Shown: in pieces, positions 5,748 through 13,223 of the stretch
Layout of the letters: every line of letters begins with the position of its first letter
How positions within the stretch are numbered: the first letter of the stretch is position 1
Source of the DNA: JAYQPD01 sp046050105
Lineage (GTDB): Bacteria; Patescibacteriota; Minisyncoccia; Phycocordibacterales; UBA918
Length of the DNA: 15,249 nt
NCBI GenBank assembly: GCA_046050105.1
Contig: JBJOQE010000024.1
Location: forward strand, 1 to 15,249
Reading direction: 5' to 3'
Program-made: the position numbers and the translations under genes
The notes under the pieces: generated by a model
What the model saw: the letters and a program-made list of their open reading frames with translations, nothing else
Database searches by the model: none
What the model was told of the DNA's origin: nothing

Positions 5748-7457
5748 ATGAGGTCTTCTAGCATAGTACGCATTCGCATTATCACTGGCGCAATTCTTTG
5801 TATTGCGCTTATTCTCATTTTACGCCTCTATCAAATACAAGTGCTGCATAGCGAGACGTACCAAGACCTTGCCACCAAACAGTATGTGCACACTGCAAGC
5901 GACATCTTTGATCGTGGCACCATCTACATGACCACCAAGGACGGTGAGGAAGTTTCAGCAGCGGCACTCAAGAGCGGCTTTTTACTTGCTATAAATCCCG
6001 GCGATATCACCGATGCTGAGGCAGCATATCGTGAACTTTCCACCATCGTTACTATCGATAAAGATGATTTCTTGGCTCGTGCATCGAAGAAAGATGATAC
6101 CTACGAGGAAGTGGCAACACGTATCAGTGAGGCAGATGCAGAGCGTATTAAGTCGCTCAAGATACCAGGCGTGCGCATGTACCGCGACCAGTGGCGCGTA
6201 TATCCGGGCGAGAAATTGGCATCCCACGCGATAGGCTTTGTGGGGTATGACGGCGACGAGCTTGTGGGTCGCTATGGCCTCGAGCGTTACTACAACGACC
6301 GCCTCATTCGTGGCAAGGAGGCAGTGTCAGTGAACTTTTTCGCTGAAGTCTTTGGCAACCTCGGTATCTTCAACTTCGATGCACAAAAAAACCAGGAAGC
6401 AGACATCATCACTACTCTCGAACCGACCGTGTCGCGCATGCTTGATGCGGAACTTACGGCAGTACACGAAAAACTTTCATCAAAACTCACTGGTGGCATC
6501 GTGATGGACCCACACACAGGTGCTATTTTGGCCATGTCCATTGTGCCCGGCTTTGACCTCAACAATCGAAATGGGGTAGACGTTGCGCGCTTCAGAAACC
6601 CCCTGGTTGAAGACTTCTATGAGCTTGGCTCCATCATCAAACCGCTCACGGTGGCAGCGGGCCTTGATGCACAAACCATCACCGCACAATCAACCTACTA
6701 CGACGCAGGATCACTCGAGATGGATGGCTATACCATCTACAACTTCGACAAGAAGGGCCGCGGAACGGTGCCTATGCAAGAGGTGCTGAACCAATCTCTC
6801 AACACCGGCGTGGCGCACATTGTAAAGACGATGGGCCGCAAGCGTTTCCGTGAATATTTCACCGCACTCGATCTTGGCACAGAAACCGGCATTGACCTCC
6901 CGAACGAAACTCATGGTCGCATCGATAACCTGGAGAGCCCACGCGACATTGAATACGCCACAGCATCGTTTGGGCAGGGCATTGCTATGACACCAATCGA
7001 AGGGGTACGCGCACTTGCCACACTCGGAAATGGCGGCCTCCTGGTGACGCCGCACTTGGTGGAAAAAATTCGTCTGAAGGACGGTACTACACAAGAAATC
7101 TCTCAGCCGGATCCAAAGCGTGTATTCAATGAAGGCACGAGCGAGGAAATTTCTCGCATGCTCACCGTGGTGGTAGACAAGGCGCTTCGCGGCGGAGCAA
7201 AGAAAAACGAGCGCTATAGCGTGGCGGCAAAAACCGGCACAGCTCAGATTGCCGACCCAGAAAGTGGCGGCTACTACGACGACCGCTATCTCCACTCATT
7301 CTTTGGGTATTTCCCGTCATATAACCCAAAATTTATTGTATTCCTCTATACCGTTGAGCCAAAAGACGTACAGTATGCCTCGGAAACCCTCACCGACCCC
7401 TTTATCAACATGACGAACTTCCTCCTCAACTACTACGACATACCTCCCGACAGGTAG
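5748..7457 (+). CDS. ftsI: Septal peptidoglycan transpeptidase (FtsI/PBP2 type)
   Basis: This 569-residue class B penicillin-binding protein crosslinks peptidoglycan outside the membrane. A single anchor helix (about 9-25, ITGAILCIALILILRLY) is followed by the dimerisation or pedestal domain (about 30-215, with YPGEKLASHAIGFVG) and the transpeptidase domain. The catalytic motifs are intact: SIIK at 295-298 (acyl-enzyme serine S295), SLN at 350-352, and KTG at 495-497 within AAKTGTAQ. The position after ftsL favours FtsI over the elongation PBP2. The ATG at 5748 has no clear ribosome binding site and follows a 52-base gap. The protein is shorter than enzymes carrying C-terminal PASTA domains and has none. 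Confidence 0.93.
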   Translation: MRSSSIVRIRIITGAILCIALILILRLYQIQVLHSETYQDLATKQYVHTASDIFDRGTIYMTTKDGEEVSAAALKSGFLLAINPGDITDAEAAYRELSTIVTIDKDDFLARASKKDDTYEEVATRISEADAERIKSLKIPGVRMYRDQWRVYPGEKLASHAIGFVGYDGDELVGRYGLERYYNDRLIRGKEAVSVNFFAEVFGNLGIFNFDAQKNQEADIITTLEPTVSRMLDAELTAVHEKLSSKLTGGIVMDPHTGAILAMSIVPGFDLNNRNGVDVARFRNPLVEDFYELGSIIKPLTVAAGLDAQTITAQSTYYDAGSLEMDGYTIYNFDKKGRGTVPMQEVLNQSLNTGVAHIVKTMGRKRFREYFTALDLGTETGIDLPNETHGRIDNLESPRDIEYATASFGQGIAMTPIEGVRALATLGNGGLLVTPHLVEKIRLKDGTTQEISQPDPKRVFNEGTSEEISRMLTVVVDKALRGGAKKNERYSVAAKTGTAQIADPESGGYYDDRYLHSFFGYFPSYNPKFIVFLYTVEPKDVQYASETLTDPFINMTNFLLNYYDIPPDR

Positions 7458-7498
7458 AAAGGGAGCTCTTTTTTCACATTTTTAAAACAGCGCTTCTC

Positions 7499-8818
7499 GT
7501 GCGAGAATGGTTGCTACGATACCGTATGAAACAGCAATTAAAGCGCCTCATAGAGACCATTCTCTTTTACGAAGCACGTATTCTTCTCTCACGTAAAAAG
7601 CCTAAGATTATTGGCGTCACCGGGAACGTAGGCAAAACATCTGCGAAGGATGCGATTTATACGGTGATTCACCCCGAAGTCTCTGCACGCAAGAGCGAAA
7701 AGAGTTTCAACTCCGATATTGGTGTGCCGCTCACTATTTTAGGACTCCCTAATGCATGGTCGAGCCCCATCGGGTGGCTCATTAATATTGTTGAAGGGTT
7801 GGCGATTGCGCTCTTTGCGCGTGAGTATCCTTCTTGGCTCGTACTTGAAATGGGTGTCGACCGCCCAGGCGACATGAAGCGTCTCGCCACACTCGTGCGC
7901 CCCGATGTCGTGGTACTCACGCGTTTTCCAGATGTGCCCGTGCATGTGGAATATTTTAAAACCCCTGAAGCGGTCATCGCAGAAAAAATGGAGCTCGTGA
8001 AAGCGCTCAAGGATGGTGGGACCGTGGTGTTTAACAATGACGACGAGAATATCAAAGCGGCACTTGCCAATGTTACGTGCACCTCTATCGGCTTCGGCAT
8101 TAAAACAGCATCACCATACATGGCAAACAGCGGTACTATTATGTATCACGATGGTCAGCCAACAGGGTACCAGTACGCCGTGACTCATGGCACAGAGCGC
8201 ATCATGGTGCAGGACATGGGTTCTCTTGGAGCACACAACGCCGCCACCGCATGTGCAGCGTTTGCTGTGGCGGGCGTGCTTGGCATTCCGCTTTCACGAG
8301 CGGTTGCCTCCTACCTGCCTCACAGCACCCCTCCGGGGCGCATGCGCCTCATAGAGGGGGCAAACGACACCACCATCATCGACGACACCTACAATGCTTC
8401 ACCTCTTGCCGTTGCTGAAGGTCTTGAGTCACTCGGCAGTGTGCATGGTGCAAAGCGCCGCATTGCTGTTATTGGCGACATGCTCGAACTTGGCCGCTAC
8501 TCTATAAAAGAACATGAGAAGATTGGCCGCCTCGTGGCACAAAAAACGGATGCACTCATGACCGTTGGCGTGCGCGCAAAAACTATTGCCGACTCAGCAC
8601 GAGAAGGTGGCATGAAAGATACCCGCATCATCGAAGTGCAAGATGCCGATGCAGCGGCACAAGCTCTCGAGACACTCATCAAACCAGGCGACGTGATATA
8701 TGTGAAAGGCTCTCAGGGGATGCGTATGGAACGTATTGTTAAACACATCATGAGAGAACCAGAACGCGCGCCCGAGCTCTTGGTGCGCCAAGACACCGTG
8801 TGGAAAGAGAAGGAGTAG
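7499..8818 (+). CDS. murF: Mur ligase, MurF-type (UDP-MurNAc-tripeptide--D-Ala-D-Ala ligase)
   Basis: MurF adds D-Ala-D-Ala to UDP-MurNAc-tripeptide in the cytoplasm. The ATP loop is GVTGNVGKTSAKDAI (about 39-53), followed by VLEMGVDRPGDM and FNNDDENI of the central domain, and DDTYNASP (295-302), the MurF version of the C-terminal-domain motif. The protein has 439 residues from GTG 7499; ATG 7526 (430 residues) is possible, and neither has a clear ribosome binding site. The ATP loop begins near residue 40, whereas classical MurF has about 80-100 residues of UDP-substrate-binding domain before it. Only a short basic amphipathic helix (KQQLKRLIETILFYEARILL) is here. MurF is the best fit, though another Mur-family amide ligase is possible. 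It ends the cluster. Confidence 0.88.
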   Translation: MREWLLRYRMKQQLKRLIETILFYEARILLSRKKPKIIGVTGNVGKTSAKDAIYTVIHPEVSARKSEKSFNSDIGVPLTILGLPNAWSSPIGWLINIVEGLAIALFAREYPSWLVLEMGVDRPGDMKRLATLVRPDVVVLTRFPDVPVHVEYFKTPEAVIAEKMELVKALKDGGTVVFNNDDENIKAALANVTCTSIGFGIKTASPYMANSGTIMYHDGQPTGYQYAVTHGTERIMVQDMGSLGAHNAATACAAFAVAGVLGIPLSRAVASYLPHSTPPGRMRLIEGANDTTIIDDTYNASPLAVAEGLESLGSVHGAKRRIAVIGDMLELGRYSIKEHEKIGRLVAQKTDALMTVGVRAKTIADSAREGGMKDTRIIEVQDADAAAQALETLIKPGDVIYVKGSQGMRMERIVKHIMREPERAPELLVRQDTVWKEKE

Positions 8819-8827
8819 CGAGGGACA

Positions 8828-8860
8828 CAAAACCGCGACATCGAAGATGTCGCGGTTTTG
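8828..8860. terminator. Bidirectional terminator between murF and the thermonuclease gene
   Basis: A 15-bp perfect stem, CAAAACCGCGACATC (8828-8842) with its complement at 8846-8860, closes a GAA loop. Both arms carry four A or T at the base, so it can act on both strands. It lies between two convergent genes, 9 bases after the murF stop and 29 bases beyond the end of the minus-strand gene. Confidence 0.93.
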
Positions 8861-8889
8861 TTTGCATCTTCACACGTGCAACTACCACA

Positions 8890-9429
8890 CTACCTCTTGC
8901 ATGCACCCCACATGCCGCGCGTCTCCCGCTTCGCGTCGCGCGCGGCCGCACGATATACCTCTTGATATGCATACGGTGCCGCAAAGGTGTACTCGCGCGC
9001 AAAACCTTCGCGCACCAAGAGCTCGCCAACGTTTGTGCCGTCTTCCAAGAACGGGTAGGCCAGGAGGCGGCCGTACGTATCACGCTCACCTTGAGAAGGG
9101 TCATACTCGAGGCGCACTTGTGTGCCAGAAAGGAGTTCATGGGCACGCGTTTTGGCCTCAGTGCCAAAACACTCACCAACTTTGTCCGGAAGGGGAATCT
9201 CTGGTGTATCAATACCAATGAACCGCACTGGCTCCACCACGCCATGTCGCTCCACACGTATGGTGTCGCCATCTACCACAGCCACTACAGGGTGGAGAGC
9301 TTCACTCACTACGATTTCTCCTGGCACTTGGGTGTCGGCTCCTGGTTTTCCATACACCACGACAAGGGTAATGAGGGACGCAATAAGCGCTGCAATGAGT
9401 CGTCTGGTGTTCCGTTTCATAACCCTCAT
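8890..9429 (-). CDS. Thermonuclease (staphylococcal nuclease family), anchored or secreted
   Basis: The 179-residue protein starts with a basic stretch (MKRNTRR) and a hydrophobic segment (about 11-27, LIAALIASLITLVVVYG), so it is exported or anchored facing outwards. The SNase domain spans about 46-178. The catalytic residues are present, numbered as in staphylococcal nuclease: D55 of DGDT (D21), R69 and E77 of RFIGIDTPE (R35 and E43), D74 (D40), and R121 of YGRLLAY (R87). It should cut DNA and RNA with Ca2+. In small-genome CPR cells such nucleases are thought to help scavenge nucleotides; that is inference. The start is either ATG 9429 or ATG 9420, three codons in. Neither has a well-spaced ribosome binding site. 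Confidence 0.93.
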   Translation of the reverse strand: MRVMKRNTRRLIAALIASLITLVVVYGKPGADTQVPGEIVVSEALHPVVAVVDGDTIRVERHGVVEPVRFIGIDTPEIPLPDKVGECFGTEAKTRAHELLSGTQVRLEYDPSQGERDTYGRLLAYPFLEDGTNVGELLVREGFAREYTFAAPYAYQEVYRAAARDAKRETRGMWGACKR

Positions 9430-9516
9430 AGTCTACGTCACGCGCAGGTATAGACGAAATGATGGAGATGGAGTACTCTCGACGAAGAAGAAGATGAAAA
9501 TCGAAAGGAGTACGGA

Positions 9517-10218
9517 ATGAAAGGGTATAAAGATATTTTCCCAAAAAGACATACATTTCTTGCGGTGGTGCATGTGCTCTCTGAAGCGCATGCGGTAAAG
9601 AACACCACGCTTGCGCGAGAGAATGGCGCTGATGGGGTATTCCTCATCAACCATTATCTGGACCCTGACGAACTCCTGCGAGCATACGCAGCGGTTCGCA
9701 CAAAGCATCCACGCTGGTGGATTGGTCTCAATATTTTGGGTCCACATCCGTCAGATGTTCTGGAGATGCTCCCCGACACTGCAGATGGTCTCTGGACCGA
9801 CAGCGTGCCGAGGCAGGGGAGCTCTCAAGCAGGACGCTTTGAGGTGAATATGGCTTGGAAAAGAAATACCTGGCCTGGACTCTACTTCGGTGGTGTCGCA
9901 TTCAAAGGACAGCCTTTTGTTCTTGATGTGAAAAAAGCTGCTTCGGATGCGGTGAACATCATGGATGTCATCACCACAAGTGGTGAACGTACCGGCGTTC
10001 CTCCCGACCTCAAGAAAATACAGCGAGTGAAAGAAGGGGCAGGGACCCACCCCGTTGCCATCGCAAGCGGGATTGGCGTCGACAATGTGGGTCAGTTTCT
10101 TCCGTACGTTGACTGCTTCATCGTCTCGTCGAGCCTTGAACGAGAGAAGGATCACCTCGACAGAAAAAAGATGCGTGCATTCGCTGAGAGACTCACCAAA
10201 GCAAACACAAAGCAGTAA
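9517..10218 (+). CDS. BtpA-like TIM-barrel protein
   Basis: This 233-residue protein has no hydrophobic segment. The layout is that of a (beta/alpha)8 barrel: FLAVVHVLS, ENGADGVFLINHY (36-48), RWWIGLNILG (66-75), GLWTDSV, GLYFGGVAFKG, ADAV-type strand DAVNIMDVITTSGERTGVPPDL (144-165), HPVAIASGIGVDNVGQFL (179-196) and YVDCFIVSSSLE (198-209). The last three blocks follow the BtpA/SgcQ pattern, where a phosphate-binding end reads 'SG.GTG.P...PV..GSG...N' and 'D..IVGTSL'. BtpA was described as a photosystem I biogenesis factor, but the family is broad and its chemistry unclear, so a role here is unknown. AAAGGAG (9504-9510) lies six bases before the ATG. Confidence 0.7.
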   Translation: MKGYKDIFPKRHTFLAVVHVLSEAHAVKNTTLARENGADGVFLINHYLDPDELLRAYAAVRTKHPRWWIGLNILGPHPSDVLEMLPDTADGLWTDSVPRQGSSQAGRFEVNMAWKRNTWPGLYFGGVAFKGQPFVLDVKKAASDAVNIMDVITTSGERTGVPPDLKKIQRVKEGAGTHPVAIASGIGVDNVGQFLPYVDCFIVSSSLEREKDHLDRKKMRAFAERLTKANTKQ

Positions 10219-10220
10219 CC

Positions 10221-10249
10221 AAACGGCCTGTAAATCCAGGCCGTTTTTT
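10221..10249 (+). terminator. Rho-independent terminator of the BtpA-like gene
   Basis: A 10-bp stem, AAACGGCCTG (10221-10230) with CAGGCCGTTT (10237-10246), closes a TAAATC loop and ends in six T. Confidence 0.94.
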
Positions 10250-10254
10250 AACAC

Positions 10255-10282
10255 AAAAAAGCCGCGAATAATTTCGCGACTT
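10255..10282 (-). terminator. Rho-independent terminator of the M50 protease gene
   Basis: On the minus strand a 10-bp stem (10282-10273 with 10268-10259, one G-T pair) closes a four-base loop and is followed by TTTTTT. It lies back to back with the plus-strand terminator of the facing gene. Confidence 0.9.
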
Positions 10283-10286
10283 TGTG

Positions 10287-11372
10287 CTACTTCAATAGTT
10301 CAGCAGCAATCTCTGCACCAGGTACCTGGCTCAAAAAGATTATGAGCGCACCATGTGCAGCCACAACCGCCAAGAACACAGTCACATACCACACACGTGC
10401 CATTGCAGACATTGGTTCATAAAGTGGTATTGGCTTTACGTCATGAGAACGTATCGACAGCACTTCACGGATACCTCCAAGAGCTTCTTTTACTACTGCC
10501 TGTGGATACCGCCATACAGAATAACGGTGTTTGTGTGTCGTGGTGCCGATGTCAAGGCAGATAAGTGTAATCAACAGTATGCCGAACACAGAACCCCAAA
10601 ATATCCCCGATGCAGTCATCCCTGCAAAACTGGCAGCGGCTAACAAACCAAGCATTGATGGGAAGATTGCACGCGCGATCGTTCTGAGAAAATTCTGCGT
10701 CTGTGTGGTGATTCCAAACTCACCTGCAATCTCAAATGCGCCGACAAGTGCCATGATGCCAACCAGAGTGAAACCAGCGAAGGCACCAAGAACTGCAGTG
10801 GCCACAGAGACGACAGTAATGCCGACAAGCGACGCAACGATGTACTTCGAGTACGTGATGGATTTCAGCATGCGCCCTCCATCGAGGGGAAGCACCGGTA
10901 GCAGGTTAATCATATTCACAAACGCCATCAGTGATGCAATAGCAGCATAGATTGGCTCTTTGGTATGCATGTACCAGGTGACCATGGGGAGGCAAAATAC
11001 CACAAACCCAAAAATGGGTCCCATGATGGCGATGTAAGCTTCGTTGCGCGCAGACCCAAACCGTTCTTCTGCGACCGCGACTGCGCCAATACCAGGAATG
11101 AAAAACATGCCTTTGGTTTTGATATCACAACGCCTCATGGCCCAAAGATGGCCATATTCGTGAATGCCGATGAACACCACAAGTGCGATGGCCATCTGCC
11201 AGGTGAAGAGGTAGGTATACAAACCCACACTACCCACCACACCCGCGGCTTTAATGCCAACGAGTGACTTGAGGACGCTGAATAACATATCCCCAAGCTT
11301 CATAACTATCGGAAGAAACTTGGGACCAAGTTTCCCCAACAGTACGAAATATCCGACTCTTGATGTGCTCAA
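10287..11372 (-). CDS. M50-family intramembrane metalloprotease (site-2 protease type)
   Basis: This 361-residue polytopic membrane protein carries both zinc signatures of site-2 proteases: HEYGH (71-75, with E72 catalytic) in the helix VVFIGIHEYGHLWAM, and NLLPVLPLDGG (156-166, with D164 as third zinc ligand). Hydrophobic segments cover about 59-79, 112-135, 142-162, 174-207, 236-270 and 327-350. The extra C-terminal helices go beyond the catalytic core, and there is no PDZ domain between the motifs. Such enzymes cut transmembrane substrates, for example anti-sigma factors; no partner is visible nearby. The start is TTG at 11372: AAGGAAG (on the plus strand CTTCCTT, 11380-11386) is seven bases upstream, while the first ATG is only at residue 24. 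Confidence 0.92.
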   Translation of the reverse strand: MSTSRVGYFVLLGKLGPKFLPIVMKLGDMLFSVLKSLVGIKAAGVVGSVGLYTYLFTWQMAIALVVFIGIHEYGHLWAMRRCDIKTKGMFFIPGIGAVAVAEERFGSARNEAYIAIMGPIFGFVVFCLPMVTWYMHTKEPIYAAIASLMAFVNMINLLPVLPLDGGRMLKSITYSKYIVASLVGITVVSVATAVLGAFAGFTLVGIMALVGAFEIAGEFGITTQTQNFLRTIARAIFPSMLGLLAAASFAGMTASGIFWGSVFGILLITLICLDIGTTTHKHRYSVWRYPQAVVKEALGGIREVLSIRSHDVKPIPLYEPMSAMARVWYVTVFLAVVAAHGALIIFLSQVPGAEIAAELLK

Positions 11373-11482
11373 TTTTCTCTTCCTTTCAAAAAACTTCTGG
11401 CGAGATTATGCGCTATTTTTCAAAAAAAGCAATAGTACGCGGTTAACTCCTTATAGTGCAACCAAAAGCTGGGAATGCTGGT

Positions 11483-11488
11483 TATAAT
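11483..11488 (+). promoter_or_regulatory. Promoter -10 of the metK leader
   Basis: A perfect TATAAT with TG four bases before it (CTGGTTATAATGG). The expected start is near 11495, just ahead of the riboswitch. No good -35 is seen at 16-18 bp. Confidence 0.6.
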
Positions 11489-11494
11489 GGAAAG

Positions 11495-11645
11495 ACAATC
11501 TCATAAAGAATCAAGAGAGACGAATAGGGTCCTGGCCCGCTAAGTCGTCCAGCAACTTGCAAACGCAAAGTGCTCCATCCAGCCCACTAGGGGAAGATTC
11601 ATCGTGCAAACAATCTCTTCCTTTACGAGATTGTTTTATTTTTAA
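11495..11645 (+). ncRNA. SAM-I-type (S-box clan) riboswitch controlling metK
   Basis: The leader matches the SAM-I pattern in order: ATCAAGAGAGACG (11510-11522), CTGGCCC (11532-11538), CCAGCAAC (11549-11556), a short P3 hairpin (CTTGC/GCAAAG), then GTGCTCCATCCAGC (11570-11583). P1 pairs GAATC (11508-11512) with GATTC (11596-11600). A terminator follows at 11608. GGAAGA (11592-11597) can pair with TCTTCC (11616-11621); this overlaps both P1 and the terminator 5' arm, so it is a natural antiterminator. Low SAM would allow it and give read-through; bound SAM would favour termination. SAM-I riboswitches commonly control SAM synthesis genes, which fits metK downstream. The P4 hairpin is very short, so a SAM-I/IV variant is possible. 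Confidence 0.88.
11608..11645 (+). terminator. Riboswitch expression-platform terminator
   Basis: A 10-bp perfect stem, AAACAATCTC (11608-11617) with GAGATTGTTT (11627-11636), is followed by TATTTTT. It lies between the SAM aptamer and the metK start, the usual place for a transcriptional OFF switch. Confidence 0.9.
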
Positions 11646-11670
11646 GCACGTACCCATGCTTCACACTCAT

Positions 11671-12651
11671 ATGAAGACCGCCGAGTCGGTTACCCCTTCG
11701 CATCCCGACAAAGTTTGCGACCAAATAAGCGACGCCATACTCGACGCCTGCCTCGCACAAGATCCGCACACCAGAGCAGCTATAGAAACGGTGGGTGGCC
11801 ACGGGCTCATCACCATCACCGGTGAACTCACCACGAGCGCGCATATCAACATGCGCGAGATTGCGCGCACTACCTACCAAAAGCTCGGGTACCCGGGCAC
11901 CATCGGTATTGCGGTGAACGTAGTTGAACAAAGCAAAGAAATAGGGAAGGGAGTAGACCAGGAAGGCGCTGGCGACCAAGGTATTATGGTAGGGTATGCC
12001 ACAAACGAAACGCCCGAACTCCTTCCACGCGAAGTAGTACTCTCTCGCACACTCACCAAAGCCATGGGTGCACACGATGGTAAGGCACAAGTCACCCTTA
12101 AAGATGGAAAGATTATTCGCATACTCACCTCACTCTGCGAGAGTGGCGATATGAGCGATGTGACACTCGCTCATGCAGTGCATGAGCACCTCGCACCACT
12201 CCTTCATGAAGGAGTGGGCGACATCGCTGACATATGGCTCCAAAACCCCAACGGCTCGTGGACCATCGGTGGGTTTGAGGCTGACACCGGCCTCACCGGG
12301 CGAAAGCTTGCGGTTGATAACTATGGGCCAAACGTGCCACTTGGTGGCGGATGCTTTTCAGGCAAGGATGCAACGAAGGTAGATAGGAGCGCTGCGTACA
12401 TGGCGCGCAAAATTGCGGTCGACTATCTCAAGGAAAAAGGTGCGAAAGAAGTGTATGTACACCTTGCCTATGCTATTGGTGTTCCCGAACCACTTATGGC
12501 CACCGCAACACTCGATGGTATACAAGAAGAAGTGCGCGGGTACGACCTTCGCCCACGTGCGATTATTGAACAGCTCAACCTCCGAGCACCTATCTTTGAA
12601 CAAACTGCGCGCTTCGGCCACTTTGGCAATGGCTTTGCGTGGGATGTGTAA
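11671..12651 (+). CDS. metK: S-adenosylmethionine synthetase (methionine adenosyltransferase)
   Basis: MetK makes SAM from ATP and methionine. Family motifs are clear: AESVTPSHPDKVCDQISDAILD (4-25), GAGDQGIMVGYATNETPELLP (99-119), DAGLTGRK-type ADTGLTGRKLAVDNYG (204-219), GGGCFSGKDATKVDRSAAY (225-243) and HLAYAIGVPEP (264-274). The protein has 326 residues from ATG 11671 or 331 from ATG 11656; typical bacterial MetK has about 380-400. The missing parts include the segment before the usual 'DYLRPDGKsQVT' (here AHDGKAQVT, 134-142) and the C-terminal tail, which stops at FGHFGNGFAWDV. Key motifs remain, so it is likely active but compact. No clear ribosome binding site precedes either ATG. Expression is governed by the SAM riboswitch upstream. 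Confidence 0.96.
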   Translation: MKTAESVTPSHPDKVCDQISDAILDACLAQDPHTRAAIETVGGHGLITITGELTTSAHINMREIARTTYQKLGYPGTIGIAVNVVEQSKEIGKGVDQEGAGDQGIMVGYATNETPELLPREVVLSRTLTKAMGAHDGKAQVTLKDGKIIRILTSLCESGDMSDVTLAHAVHEHLAPLLHEGVGDIADIWLQNPNGSWTIGGFEADTGLTGRKLAVDNYGPNVPLGGGCFSGKDATKVDRSAAYMARKIAVDYLKEKGAKEVYVHLAYAIGVPEPLMATATLDGIQEEVRGYDLRPRAIIEQLNLRAPIFEQTARFGHFGNGFAWDV

Positions 12652-12709
12652 CCCTAAAACCAACGATAATATACAGGCATCACTTGGAGTGGTACCCACG
12701 CTTCTTATC

Positions 12710-12718
12710 TGCTAGCAT
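12710..12718 (+). promoter_or_regulatory. Possible extended -10 promoter for the Usg-like gene
   Basis: TGC-TAGCAT has the TGn extension seen at other promoters here. The start would be near 12725, 25 nt before the ATG. No matching -35 is visible and no terminator was found after metK, so read-through from metK is also possible. Confidence 0.4.
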
Positions 12719-12749
12719 ATGACCTAGATTGAGCACAGGAGGGAAGACT

Positions 12750-13124
12750 ATGCACGCACACATCCTGAACCAAACCCTAGCGCACGAAAAGATGCTTCAA
12801 GGGTTCGGGCAAACGACTGCCGAGGTTACCTACAAGCGTCCACTCGACAAGCCGCAGGTGGAAGTGGCTACAACACTGTTTCAGATGAAACCGAAAGAGG
12901 GACTTGTCTCTCTCCAAACGTTCACCTGGCAGTTTGAAGACTTGGCACCCAAGTTTCCACGCCTCGTGTCATTCCTTGAACACTGGGATAAGCACTGTGC
13001 CATTGCGCCCATCGACCGCGTACGCTTCGCCCACGTGAAGCTACTCACCCCACGTGAACTTCGGTACGTAAACAGCAGGTGGTACGTGACCGAAGGCGCA
13101 CACCTGGGACACAACCTCCATTAG
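12750..13124 (+). CDS. usg: Usg-like family protein
   Basis: The 124-residue protein matches the Usg family known from Alphaproteobacteria. The N-terminal GFGQTTAEVTYKRP (18-31) corresponds to 'GyGLTTAeIlYrmPd'. The core LQTFTWQFEDLAPKFPRLVSFLEHW (55-79) corresponds to 'LQtyvWQdyDlaPkFPvLnrFLdfW'. The C-terminal PIDRVRFAHVKLLTPRELRYVN (89-110) corresponds to 'PlhsVrvAhrrLIsPaEwR'. Between the first two blocks is an extra lysine-rich insert (about 32-52) absent from the short alphaproteobacterial form. The biochemical function of the family is not known to me; the name comes from a gene upstream of tryptophan-pathway or fol genes in other bacteria. AGGAGGG (12737-12743) lies six bases before the ATG, a stronger start than TTG 12729. 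Confidence 0.82.
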   Translation: MHAHILNQTLAHEKMLQGFGQTTAEVTYKRPLDKPQVEVATTLFQMKPKEGLVSLQTFTWQFEDLAPKFPRLVSFLEHWDKHCAIAPIDRVRFAHVKLLTPRELRYVNSRWYVTEGAHLGHNLH

Positions 13125-13126
13125 GT

Positions 13127-13154
13127 AAGCAGCTCCTCGTGAGCTGCTTTTTTT
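13127..13154 (+). terminator. Rho-independent terminator of the Usg-like gene
   Basis: A 9-bp stem, AAGCAGCTC (13127-13135) with GAGCTGCTT (13141-13149), closes a CTCGT loop and ends in seven T. Confidence 0.94.
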
Positions 13155-13155
13155 G

Positions 13156-13185
13156 TTGTACAAGTCCACATTATTCTGCTATAGT
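13156..13185 (+). promoter_or_regulatory. Promoter of the tRNA-Glu locus
   Basis: TTGTAC (13156-13161) is followed after 18 bp by TATAGT (13180-13185), with the TGC extension at 13177-13179. Transcription would start near 13192. This is the only clear promoter in the 456-base stretch between the Usg-like stop and the intact tRNA, so the tRNA may be cut from a transcript with a leader of almost 390 nt. Confidence 0.6.
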
Positions 13186-13223
13186 TTTCGGGCTGAAAAC
13201 AGCAAAAGCAAGGACCGACTCGT

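Noticed and set aside
6711..7295. 194-codon minus-strand ORF
   Set aside because: It is wholly inside ftsI, whose SLN and KTG motifs are intact, and its composition is that of a shadow frame.
11557..11670. N-terminal extension of MetK up to 11557
   Set aside because: It would translate the riboswitch core and terminator. Homology begins at residue 2 of the ATG 11671 version.
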